Shown here one piece after another: positions 1 through 12,800 of a stretch of 64,000 nucleotides of DNA. Within the stretch, counting starts at the first letter, position 1. The number at the start of each line of letters is the position of its first letter. Below the pieces are notes generated by a model, which worked only from the letters and a program-made list of their open reading frames with translations, was not told where the DNA came from and ran no database searches. Origin of the DNA: Hemicordylus capensis (taxonomy: Eukaryota > Chordata > Lepidosauria > Squamata > Cordylidae). The position numbers and the translations under genes are program-made. The DNA is taken from positions 2,542,001-2,606,000 of the forward strand of contig NC_069671.1 in the NCBI RefSeq assembly GCF_027244095.1, given 5' to 3'.

Positions 1-119
1 GCAATAAAATCATTTTGCAGGCAGTCCCCTCTGTGGGACAGTGAATGAGAAATGCCTCTTCAAAGAGATGCCTGCTATCTGTGGTTTTTACAAAGTACTT
101 GCAGGGGGCAGGGCAGGTA

Positions 120-400
120 GCAGAGTAATTATTTTAGTAGATCATGGGAATGCTGTGGGCATAGTGCATCTTGATTTCAGCAAAGCACGTGAAAACGTCA
201 CCCATGACATCCGTGTTGACAAGATGGTAAAATTCAGATTATGCTACTGTTGGGTGGATTCGTAGCTTGTTGAAGAACCATGCCCAACAGGTGCTCGTTT
301 ATGGTTCCACATCAACCTGGAGGAAGGGACCGAGTGGAGTGCAAAAGGCTCTGTTCGGGGCCCTGTGTGAGTCAACATTTCATAAATGTCTTGGAGGAGG
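120..400 (+). mobile_element. LINE reverse-transcriptase fragment (CR1-like)
   Basis: The plus-strand translation contains HLDFSKA followed by THD and DKMVKF, the pattern around the first catalytic aspartate of CR1/L2-type LINE reverse transcriptases (LDFSKAFD..SH..L..KL). Downstream, a tryptophan and SVRGPV resemble the family's W..V.SGVPQGSVLGP block. The frame is interrupted and ends in a stop within 80 codons, so this is a dead 5'-truncated piece. It lies in EMID1 intron 5, in antisense to the gene. Confidence 0.6.
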
Positions 401-423
401 AAGGAAAAGTAGGTTAGGGTTGG

Positions 424-495
424 TGTGAGGGTAAACATTACCATGTACACCGCTCTGGGCTCTTTGGAGGAAGAGAGGGACAGAAAGGTCAAAAC
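424..495 (+). repeat. 3' end fragment of a tRNA-derived SINE
   Basis: The stretch with ACCATGTACACCGCTCTGGG and TTGGAGGAAGAG matches the 3' half of the tRNA-headed SINE seen more completely at 7,591-7,803 and 36,712-36,925. The tRNA head is missing. Confidence 0.6.
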
Positions 496-665
496 CAACC
501 AAGCTAGCTAAATGGGGTGAATGTTGCAGACCCTCCTTCGTTCGCCCTGCAGATAAGGCCCGAAGAAGGGACTGGAGCTGCAAGGAGAAGGATCAGGCCA
601 GGGCAGCCCAGGTGAAAAAGCCTCCACCCCACCCTCCAAAGGGTAGCTAAAAGGGAGATGCTGAC

Positions 666-727
666 CTTCGCTTCCAGGACGTGGAGGCGTTCCAAGAGCT
701 CTGAGAATCTGCTGCAGTTTAAACAAC
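666..727 (-). CDS. EMID1: EMID1 exon 5 (CLNCS coiled segment)
   Basis: The exon is 62 bp and encodes (G)CLNCSRFSELLERLHVLEAK. The acceptor is TTTGCCTCCTCAG. The entry phase (two bases after a split glycine) matches exon 4. The leucine-heptad look of SELLERLHVLEAK fits the short coiled region that precedes the collagen part in EMID1 and COL26A1. The donor after LEAK reads AAG|GTCAGC, with an uncommon C at +3, so this 3' boundary is the least certain of the five exons. Confidence 0.85.
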
Positions 728-3700
728 CTGAGGAGGCAAAAGGGAACAGCATGTGAGAAAGGAGAAGAAACTGGTAGCAAGACAAGGGGCACACACACCA
801 GATTGGGCGGGGGGAGAGGGAAAGGGGGGTGGGAAGCTGCCATATACTGAGTCAGACCCTTGGTCCATCTAGCTCAGTATTGTCTTCACAGACTGGCAGC
901 GGCTTCTCCAAGGTTGCAGGCAGGAGTCTCTCTCAGCCCTATCTTGGAAATGCTGCCAGGGAGGGAACCTTCTGCTCTTCCCAGAGCGGTTCCATCCCCT
1001 GAGGGGAAGATCTTGCAGTGCTCACACTTCTAGTCTCCCATTCAAATGCAAACCAGGGTGGACCCAACTTAGCAAAGGGGACAATTCATGCTTGCTACCA
1101 CAAGACCACCTCCTTAGCTACCTAATGGTGCAGCGCGGAAATGACTTGCCTAGCAAGCATGAGGTGGCTGGTTCGAATCCCCGCTGGTATGTTTCCCAGG
1201 CTATGGGAAACTCCTATATCGGGCAGCAGTGATAGAGGTATTCCCCTTAGGGGATGGGGCCGCTCTGGGAAGAGCATCTGCATGCAGAAGGCTCTACATT
1301 CCCTCCCTGGGATCTCCAGACAGGGCTGAGCGAGACTCCTGCCTGCAAGCCGCTGCCAGCCTGTGTAGGCAATACTGAGCTAGATGGACCAATGGTCTGA
1401 CTCGGCATATGGCAGCTTCCGAAGTTCCGATGTAACGGTTCCCCTCTCGCCCCACCTAAGGTAAAAGTATCATGTGCCATCAAGTCGATTTCGACTCCTG
1501 GTGCCCACAGAGCCCTGTGGTTATCTTTGGTAGAATACAGGAGAGGTTTGCCATTGCCTCCTCTGGCGCAGTATGAGATGATGCCTTTCCGCATCTTCCT
1601 AGATCGCTGCTGCCCGACATAGTACCAGCAGCGGGGATTCGAACCGGCAGCCTTCTGCTTGTGAGTCAAGCATCTCCCCGCTGCGCCACTTAAGGTGAGC
1701 CTCAGCCCACCTTCTGGCCATTTAAACAGAGGCCTGATTTGGGAGCAAAGCAGAAGCGTGAGGAGCTGGAGGCGTCCCTCTCTGCAGCTGGCTCTCCAGA
1801 TCCGATTTCGTCCAAGTTGTTCCTTGGCCAGCCAAATTCTTGGAAGCTGCCAATGAAGCAACCACTTATTTGAGTGCCAATGGGGCAGGGGGAGGGGGGA
1901 GCGGAGGGGGAGGGGCAAGGCTGTAACAGCAGCTTCTATGGGGCTGAGCGGGTGGCGCTGCCCTCTGGAGAGAAGAGACAACACCGTCGGATCTGGCTGC
2001 TGGCCTCCAATCCTCCCATGCTTGCAAAAAGCACTTCCCTAATCAGCCGTTGGGATCAAAGAAGTCGTGGTTTTTAAAAACCCAGAGGAGATGCACGTGG
2101 CAATTGAATGAAAAATGATATGAGAGTGCGTTAAGCACAACTGTCCATAGCACAGTGTACCAACTAGACAGGGATGGCATCTGAGGTCTGTAATGACCCC
2201 AACTGTCTCTTCCTATGGGGGTCTCACAGACCCCGGATACTTTTTTTAATGTAGTTTTTCCTTTGGTACAAAATGTGCTGGAAGTACAATTTTTAAAAAC
2301 TGTACAGCTGTCCACAGCTATGGCTGAGCCCAAAACACTCCCCCCATGAGGCTCCCACACAATCACTCCCCACTCCCTGGTCTTTATTTGTGCAAAGTGT
2401 TCCCTCTAACGGGGGTTCCCCGTTGTTGTTGACTACAACTCCCATAATCCCCAGGCAAAAGGCGTTGCAGCCGGGGATTCTGGGAGTTGTAGTCAACAAC
2501 ATCTGGGAATCCCTGATGGAGGGAACACTGCTTGTGCACGATCAGAAACTGGGCATTGCTCCCAATGCTGGGCAGAACATTTGTGCTACCCAATTTATGC
2601 TCACGAGAACCAGCCTTGTAAGAGTGCTAGAAGGCGTTTGCCTCCATGGCCTGCCGCTGAAAACACACATGCATTCGTCAGCCCTGCAGGAAACCCTGGG
2701 AGAAAAGGCAGTTGCACAGCTTTCTCATTTATAGTGCATCAGGAGAAGTTCGGTGTTGGGTGTACCTATTGGCCATTTTTATTTTTGGTTAAGTGAAAGA
2801 TGGCCATATGGATGAATAAATGTACACCTGCGCTTCAAAAAAACATATAGAGGTAGACGATGTAAAAGATGGGGGGTGGAGGAGAATGAAAGTAAAAGTC
2901 GGGAACAGCCAAAACATTCAGGTAGAACCATTTTTTGATCACACCAAGGGAGGGAACGCTTTCCTTAGAAACCTACCAGAATAGGAGGCGGGTCGGACAG
3001 GCAGCCTGCGCAGAGGGGCACTCCCATGGCCAGGTTCCTGAGCATCCAAGTAGCTGACAGTCTCTGAAAAGGAAAATATAAGGAGAGAGTTAATTAAGGG
3101 CAGGTCTGACCCTTGGGTGGTGGGGCAACCCGCTGGGGGATTTTCCTGCACAAGCCCCAGGGAAATGAGCCCCAGACGCCCCAGAGCTCATTGGGGGATT
3201 TTCTGAATCATAGGAACATAGGAAGCTGCCTTCTACTGAGTCAGACCCTTGGTCCATCTCACTCCGTATTGTCTGCACCGACTGGCAGCGGCTTCTCCAA
3301 GGTTGCAGGCAGGAGTCTCTCTCCCAGCCTTATCTGGGAGATGCTGCCAGGGAGGGAACTTGGGATCTTCTGCATGCAAGCAAGCAGGCAGGTGCTCTTC
3401 CCAGAGCAGCCCCATCCCTCAAGGGGGAATATCTTACAGTGTTCACACATGTAGTCTCCCATCTAAATGCAAACCAGGGTGGACACTGCTTAGCAGAGGG
3501 GACAAGTCATGCTTGCTACCACAAGACCAGCTCTCCTCCCTCCCATTCAAGGTTCCTATGAATCTGATGCCTCACATTTCAAACCACCGTGAGCTGTCCC
3601 TCTTCTGTCTCGAGCTGCATTAGAAGAGCATAAAAACTGGCCCTGGAGCGGAAACGCTTTTGAAGAGATCCTGGCATGTTTGGGCAAAGAGAGTCTCAAG

Positions 3701-4838
3701 CATGAGGCCACCCCGTCAATTTATGGCAAACGCTCTTTTGCGTCTCCAGAGCATTAGGAATCCAGCCATCTTTTGCCTTAATGCATGGGTTCCGAAACTT
3801 GCATCAAAAACTTTTTTCTAGTTGATTAGGCTGTTCCTTTACCCACTTAACCCTGGGGGGTTGGTTTCCTCTAATGAATTGTCCCATGCAGGCTTCCAAA
3901 TTTCCTAAAAATAAAACAACCCACGCAAACAAACCTGCAAACATAAATCCATCGGACGAGGCCATCTCTCAGTAATATCCACCCCTTCAACATGTGGAGA
4001 TCTGTTGAAGAACCCATCACAGGCTCAACTGATTCCTTATCCTGTCTAGTGCCTGTGCTGTCCTGTCCCAAGGAAGAGAGGCAACATGCTAGTCCTCAGG
4101 AGGGACCCATGCAAAAAGCAGACCCCATCTGGGGAGACACAGCCTGCTGACACAGTCCTGGCTGATCCAGAGAGCGGATTTCCTCAGAGACTTCTTCGGA
4201 CCAGAGAGCAGCTAATTAGGAAATAGGAAGCTGCCATATACTGAGTCAGACCATTGGTCCATCTAGCTCAGTATTGTCTGCACAGACTGGCAGCAGCTTC
4301 TCCCAGGTTGAAGGCAGGATTCTCTCTCAGCTCTGTCTTGGAGATGCCGCCAGGGAGGGAACTTGAAACCTTCTGCTCTTCCCAGAGTGGCTCCATCCCC
4401 TGAGGGGACTATCTTTCAGTGCTCACACTTCTAGTCTCCCCTTCAAATGCAACCAGGGCTGACCCTGCTTAGCTAAGGGGACAAGCCCTGCTTGCTTCCA
4501 CAAGACCAGCTTGTGGCTGAGTGAGGAAGGATGCGAAATCAACCACTCTTGAAGTTGAAAGCAAAGCTGCCTTTAGGTTAAGCGGCCCGAAAGAGGCACT
4601 TATCCACAAAACAGGGCGATGACGATGATAGCCACTCTCTCCTTCGGAGGGATTAGACCAGAGGTGGCCAACTTGAGCCTCTGCAGCAGTTCATTCTATC
4701 TTTTAAAGAATTGGTTTGTTTGTGCAAAATAAAGTCATATTTCCCCAATGACCAACAGACACCACATTTTGCATACACGATCCTGACACTTAAATCAGTT
4801 TAATGCATGGTTTTTTACACTGGAATATGCTGGTTGAA

Positions 4839-4889
<51 letters not shown>

Positions 4890-7800
4890 AGTACATTCTA
4901 GGGGTGGGCAAACTGGAGGACAAAGTTTGCCTACCCGTTTCATTCATTCAAGTCTGTAGACCGACCCAAACTTCCGTCTCTGGGCAGTTTTCAACAACAT
5001 AAAACAGATTAAAAGTGAAAACCTTAAAACAACTTAAAACCACAGTCCAGTGAAAAAGCTTGAGTGAAAAGCTTGTCTATACTTACAAAGATTAGAATCG
5101 TTCAGACAATGTTTTTCCCTGTGACACTCTATGGATGCGAAAGCTGGACTTTGAAGAAGCAAGATAGAAAAAGTATTGACACTTTTGAACTTTGGTGTTG
5201 GAGAAGACTTTTGAGGAGACCATGGACAGCCAGGAAAAGAAACCAATGGATCATAGAACAGATCAATCCAGAATTTTCACTTGAGGCACAAATGACTAGG
5301 CTCAAACTATCATACTTTGGACACATTATGTGAAGACCCAGCTCCCTTGAGAAGTCCATAATGCTGGGAAACGTTGAAGGAAAGAGAAGAAGAGGACGAC
5401 CAGCAGCAAGGTAGATGGACTCGATGACAACAGCCATGAATGTACCATTGAGAGACCTTCAAGGCCAAGCGGAAGACAGATCACCCTGGAGACAATCGAT
5501 CTATGTGGTCACTATGTTGACACTGACTTGACGGAACTTAATCAATCAATCAAGATGGTCTCCTTGAGATGAACCAGAGACCAACCTGGCTGCGGCATGC
5601 TGGACCATCTGCAGCTTCTGGACTACGCACAAAAGGCAGCCCCACATAGAGCGCATTGCAGTAGTCAAGTCTAGAGGTGACCAGCATACGTACCACTGTT
5701 TGGAGATCGTTCATCTCCAGAAACGGACACATCTGGCTATCAGCCAAAGCTGATAGAAAGCACCTTCTAAAATGTTTTAGAAGAAATTCTGAATATAATA
5801 ATCATCATCATATTTCAAGTGTTATTATTCTCAACCATTTATCATCACTCAATAATCAGCACAAGGCCAGCAGGCTGCCCTCGCCCCCCACCCCCATCTC
5901 CTGATCTCATATCCCATCGTTCTGGCCCCAACCCAGAAGGCACGGGTGATCGCTTAGTCACCCACGCTGAGGTCACCCCGAGGATGACAGGTCTCCCCCT
6001 CTCCACAGTCTGAACTGGGATGCGGTTGACAGACCCAATGTAAATATTTGGGGAAATGGAAGGCGGGGGTCTGTTTACTCAGCTTGCAAAGCTAGAAGGG
6101 TTGCAGCTGAGGGGAATGCTCCCTTGTCCTGGGGGCATTAGTCGGGGGGGGGGGGGCAGTGTTCCACCAAAAAAAGGAAAAGGCAGCAACAATGGAGCTC
6201 ACTTTTAATTCCCAGGGCTTTCCAGTCATGTTAGAGTCACTTTATCGCCATCAATGTGCAGAACTCTTTACAGCATGGAAGAGGTCCCCGCCCCAAGCAG
6301 CTTACAATCCCCTGCAAACTGAGCAAAGAAGCACCTTCTTAAAGCAGACAATGTAAGGACAATGTGAGATCCAGCCCGCGGGGGGGGGGGGGACTCTTTT
6401 TTTTTTTTTTACTGGCCCCCAGGTATCCAAATATCATAGGAGCTGGAAAATGAACAACTGAACAATGAAAACTATAAATAAATATTTATTGTTTTAAAGC
6501 TTCGGTTTTCACATGTTCATTGTATTTCAAATTGTTTTAATTATGTGAATGTTTTCATTGGTTTGATATTGTGAGACACCCAGGGACCTTTTTGTATGGG
6601 GCAGTATATAACTGTACTAAATAAATAAAATAAATAATAAATTTTAAAAGTGCCTTATAGCACCATCCTGTGCATATTTACTTGGAAAGACAATGAACCC
6701 AATGAGGCTTCTTTCCCACTAAGCATGCCTAGGATTGTGGCCTGAAAGTGACAGCTATTTAGGGAAGGGAGGGAGCATTTCTTGGGGGCTGGCATGCACG
6801 CCAGGTGCCCCACTGAATCGGCAGAGATAAGCCCTATTTTATGGCATTTACCCTTGCTTAAAAATTATAGGTCCCTTAAAGGGGTGGGGGTGGGGGGGAG
6901 GGGATCGACCAGTAACTTAAACTGCTTTCATCAATATTTTAAATGATAATTTTAATGCAATAGTTAATGTCCTGAAAATTGACCTTGGCCGCCATGCATC
7001 AAGTCATGGTTGGTTCCAGCCCACTGGGACATATAAGTTATTCCCTGTAGATCTTCCCTTGAGGGGAGGGGGCCGCTCTGGGAAGAGCACCTGCCTGCTT
7101 ACATGCAGAAGGTTCCAACTTGTTCCCTCCCTGGCAGCATCTCCAAGATAGGGCTGAGAGAGATTCTTGCCTATAACCTTGGGGAAGCCACTGCCAGTCT
7201 TGGTAGACAATCCTGAGCGAGACGGACCAAGGGTCTGACTCAGTATATGGCAGCTTCTTATGTTCCTATTTAAGAGAACCTCTTGGCTTTAGGGAGGAGA
7301 GCTGGTCTTGTGTAAGCAAGCATGACTTGTCCCCTTAGCTAAGCAGGGTCTGCCCTGGTTTGCATTTGAATGGGAGACCACATGTGTGAGCACTGGAAGA
7401 ACTTCCCCTCAGGGGATGGGGCGAACTCTGGGAAGAGCAGAAGGTTTCAAGTTCCCTGCCTGGCTTCTCCAAGATAGGGCTGGGAGAGACCCTTGACTGC
7501 AACCTTGGAGAAGCCGCTGCCAGTCTGTGAAGACAATACTGAGCTAGATGGACCAATGGCCTGACTGAGGATATGGCAGCTTCCTATGTAGGTTAGAGTG
7601 TTAAACTAGGACCAAAGAGACCAGAGTTCAAATCCCCCATTCAGGCATGAAACTCACTGGGTGACTCTGACCCAGTCACATCTCTCTCAGCCGCACCTAC
7701 CTCACAGGGTTGTTGTGAGGATAATAAACATAACCATGTACACTACTCTGGGCTCTCTGTTTCCTTGGAGGCAGAGCGGGATCACAATATAAAAACAAAC

Positions 7801-9787
7801 AAAGGGATAAATAGAAATGTGCCCTTTGGCGGAGGCCAGCCAATTGTGACAAGAGTTTAAAGAGGATCTTAAGAGCACCACATGCTCTATGGAGCATCTG
7901 CATAACCGACAAGCCTGGCACCCCCCAGCTTCTGGCAACAGTCGGGATGCAGAGGAACGGGCGCTTCTCCCCTCTCGCATTCCGTGTGGACGGGTTGTTG
8001 GCTGTTCATGGGCTTGGATGGCCGCAGCAAGCGAAAAAACCTTGCCGGGAAGTGGGGTGGACCGGATCCAGAGAAGGGCAGCGCTGCTGAGCCAGCAAGG
8101 CAGACTCGACAAACAGGAAGCACAGATCGCTTCCCTTGGCCATCTCCTCCACAGGTCACTGGGGCAGGGGATGAAAGGATACCGTCACCAAGACGGCCGC
8201 TGTGGCCCTGGAGAAAAGGGAGGGGTCCCTGGCCAGGTCACAGGGGAGACCTGTCTGACTCAACCCCGGCCTGACTCTCCCCTGGACTGCAAAGCCCATC
8301 GTCCACAACCTCAATGTATGACTTCGCCATAACGTGCCGTGCCGACAGGAGGCTTCCCCCAGCATCCCTCGCTTGCCGATTCATGTGCCGACCCCGCACA
8401 AGGGATGCTGGGAGAAGCATCCCGTCACCGCAGCACGGAGCTTTAAAGGGGCAAGCGGTACAGGCTGCTGCTTTCATGGAGAAGCTGGGATGGGGTGGCA
8501 GAAGCTTGGCGGGTGGGCAGGGAGAACCGGCCCACCTCCTCTTAAGGGAACCCCTCGCCCTGTGCTGAAACATTTCGGCAGAGGGAGCCGGATTGTTCCA
8601 CCACCTCTTCAAAGAGGCGCCGAAACAATGTGGGCACATCCCTGTGCAAAAGGGCTTCAGCGCTCAAAATGGCAGAGGTCATTTCCAGCCATCCCAATCC
8701 GCGGATATGCGGATTTAGTCCCCCCCCATATACTGAGGTCGGGTGCCATTGCTTCGACCAGAGAGCTGCGAAACCGCCGGTGCCAGATCCGCAAATACCG
8801 AGGTCCTACTGAACAGGTCCCCTAATAGATCCAATGTGTCCGAATGGGCTTTCGCAGGGCGGGATTAGCCGTTAGAAGAAGCTCCTCAGAATAACTGCAT
8901 TGTGGGAAGGGGAGGGGAGAGCCTGGTGATTCTCCAAATGTTAAACATTCCCAAATGTCAACATTGCTTCTCCAATGTCTCTTGCCATTTTTGGAACCAA
9001 CTATGAAGGGGAGCGTGTGCCGGTCTGGAAAAAAATTGCGCTGGTCTGTGATCGTAATAAGGGAATTGATTGATTGATTGATTGATTGAAGGGGAGCACT
9101 CCTCTTCAAAGCCAAAATGTATAAAGAGCTGTCTTGGGTCAACCATGGGACAGAAATGACTATCTTCACTTGCACTTCTCTCAGTGGAGAATGACCTTTT
9201 GCAAAATTGGAACAAGATGTAGTTCATGATTTTGCTAGCAAAACGAAAGCCACAAAGCTCCTGTTTAATGTACATTTACTTAAGTCTGAGCTCATCAGTG
9301 TTCCCTCTAAGGCGTACACACAAGCCTGCGCTGACACGTTTTTGGATGTCTGCTCAGTTCATTTTAGATCCCGCTCAGGTTGGATCAGGAAGGCCCCACT
9401 CTGAATGCAGGTGCACACACACGGCCACGATACTCCCGCCCAGAACAAAACTCATTCCGCACACAGATGAAAAAATTTAGAAAGAACACCGGAGCTAATA
9501 TCCTTAAACTTAATTCAGTTATCCAACACTCCACATCGTGCTATTTTGTCAGGCTGTTAAAGTTATTATGATGTTTGATCTGGCAGTTTTCTCATTTTTC
9601 TTTTTTTTAAGTCATTTGAGACTTTGGGGGACCTAAAACTTTCCCGTAAGAGCTTGAGAGCTTCGTAGGCCTAGGCACGGTGCCTAATGGATAATCCAGC
9701 CCTTCCCGAGACCCCCACTTCTGTCCCCTGCTCCATAGTCACTGGGAATTCTTTGCACACCCAATGCGAGCTGGCCCCAGCTAAGCA

Positions 9788-9825
<38 letters not shown>

Positions 9826-12800
9826 CTCATTGTGATATCCTTCCTGGCTTCAAGGGCAGAGGATAGGAAGGGACCGTCATCCTGAGTCACGGCTTCCTTC
9901 CAGCCCAGACAACATGGAAGTGGAACTTCCCTGCCACAGAACATGTCCCCATTTGAAATCCAAAACGTAGATACCAGCTGGACGTGGGCCTTGAGCGGGG
10001 AATGGCCTCATCCCACATCTCCTCATTCAACCCCGCCAAGGGAGTATCCTGGCCCCTTTACAGGGGACGAGACAAAAAGCCAGAGAACCCTGGGAAACTT
10101 TGCAAACGTTGAAGGAGCTGCCGTCATCGGAGTCAGACCATCTCACTCAGTATTGTCGACCCTGACCGGCAGCAGTTACTTTCTTATCAATCTCCGAGCT
10201 TTAAGAGCTGTTCAACAAGGGGGAAGCCTGCCTTACACGGTGGTGGGCTGGCTTGCGTTCCCTGGAGGTTTTCAAAGCACAGGAAGCTGCCATATACTGA
10301 GTCAGACCCTTGGTCCATCAGTGTTGTCTACCCAGACTGGCAGCGGCTTCTCCAAAGTTGCAGGCAGGAATCTCTCTCAGCCCCATCTTGGAGATGCTGC
10401 CAGGGAGGGAACTGGGAACCTTCTGCTCTTCCCAGAGTGGCTTCACCCCCTGAGGGGAATCTCTTCCAGTGCTCACACATTAAGTCTCCCATTCATATGC
10501 AACCAGGGCAGACCCTGCTTAGCAAAGGAGACAAGCCATGCTTGCTACCACAAGACCAGCAATCCAGTCAGGCTTTCCACTGTCAATTGCATGACAGCTG
10601 CCTTAGCTTTGTTATTGGTTTTTATCCTGTTGTACAAACATCCTGCTAAAACATTCAAAGATAAACAGTTCAAGAAATAAATATTTCCCCCCCTCAAGGT
10701 AAATAGCGATTGCATTCACTGTACATAGTAAGCAAACCTGTTGGATACTATCCTGCATGAAATGGCTTGAAACCTGTTGGAAACCCAATTCCAAGTGTCT
10801 GAACAGGTTACTGAACTACTGCTTAAAGTTGGGGGCTGACTTTAACCCGGGGCTTTCTCGCCAGCAAAGTGCACACATGGAGAGGAGCGAGGGGTTTTTG
10901 CTGCTCTCCCCTGCCTCCATAAGTGCTCTTTGCCTTCCAAAAAAAATGTCCCCGAGGACTGCATGATCCTCAAGGACATATAAGAATCTAAAACTCAATA
11001 TAGGCGGCTTCCTATATGTACCTACGTTCCTTCAGACACACACACTCGCTTCTGAGATCGCATCAGCCCAACCAGCTTATCACACAAGGACTAGACACGT
11101 TTACAAGATTATCTCATGTCAATATAGCGACCAGCGTAGGAACACAGGGGGCTGCCTTCTACCAAGTCAGACCCTTGGTCCTTCTAGCTCAGAATTGTCT
11201 ATACCAGGGATTCTCAACGTTGGGTCCACAGATGTTATTGGACTTCAACTCCCATAATCAAAGTCCTCTGGGGCTGGGGATTATGGGAGTTGAAGTCCAG
11301 TAACATCTGGGGACCCAACGTTGAGAATCGCTGGTCTACACTGACCGGCACTAGCTGTCCACCGTTTCTGGCAGGAGTCTGTCCCAGTTCTACCTGCCAG
11401 GGAGTGAACCTGGGACCTTCTGCAGGCAAGCAGATTCCCTTCCACTGAGCTATGGCCCCATCCCCTAAGAGGGATATTCCACAGCGTTCACACGTGGTCT
11501 CCCATCCAAATGCAAACCTAGGCAGACCCTGCTTAGCAAAGCAGAGAATTCATGTTCGTTACCCCCAGCCCGGCTCCCCCTTCCCCCTTCTTCTTGGAAG
11601 GCAGTATCAGATAACCCTCCCCTCTCCCACACCTCCTTCTCCTCTCCCCACCATCACACTGGAGTCTGCTGTGCTGGGAGCCCTAAGGGCATCATCACGC
11701 ACAACCCCACCTTCTGTGCTCGGGCGATGCAAAGGCAGACCCAAGGCACGGACACGGACACACTTCTGCAACCGCCCTGACCACCTCCAGGCATTCGGCT
11801 GTCCCGTACCTGCCTCGCAGTTCACCCCCGTATGTCCCGCGCAGCACTTCCACTCCAGAGCGGTGACCATCTTGTAGGCTTGCTTGTACATTGGTCTGAC
11901 AATTGTTCTATAGCTGGGGGGGGATTAGAAATGGCGGCGTCAGGAGCCAAGACCAGCACAAGCAGCAAGGATGGTGTTTGGCGTGGGGGGACTCACAGAA
12001 GCGAGTGTAAGAGCAGGGCGGGGGACATAGCTAGAGATGTACATATCAGGCCATATAAAAAGAGAATTGACTGACTGAGAGATAAATAAATAGCTGAGAA
12101 GGAGCGCATGATCTGGACAGCCGAGATCGCACATGCTGGAATGTGACGTGGGTTTGCTATGGGTTAGATCAGGGTTTCTTAACCTTGGGGCCCCCAGATG
12201 TGGTTGGACTACAACTCCCATCATCCCCAGACATAGGAGTTGTAGTCCAACCACATCTGGGGGGGGCGAGGTTAAGAAACCCTGGGTTAGATCTAGGGTT
12301 CCCAAGCCCGGGTCTCCAGATGTATGTTGACTGATTGTTCAGTGGGTAGACCAGTTCTCCGAAGTAGAGTGATGCTCCAAGTCCAGAGCGGCAGGTAGGT
12401 CTACCCACTGATCCCAATTGGTAGACCAGCTCTCCCAAATCGATTGGGGTCAAATTGGGGGTGATTTTATTCTACCCTGAATCTGGCCCCTTTTTCCAGG
12501 ACAGTTCAATTCAGGGTAGAATAATCTAATCATGCTCGATTTGACCCGAATCGATTTGAGATTGAATCAGTTTCCACATCCTTACTCGTGGATTTTAATT
12601 GAGTATGTCTGTGGACTGCCCAGAGCTGGCCCAACACTTGTTTTGGGATGGGTACCCTGCCTATAGATACACATATCAGACTGTATGATAGATAGATTGA
12701 TTGATTTACTGGCCATCATTTTCTCATGCTCTGGTTCCCATGACAACCAAGGTCCAGTGTTCCCTCTAAGAGGAAATGGATGAAGAGGGATTCCTGGATG

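Noticed and set aside
9943-10680. 245-codon plus-strand frame as a host gene
   Set aside because: More than half is antisense 5S-Sauria SINE, and the same peptide pattern recurs wherever that SINE lies in this phase.
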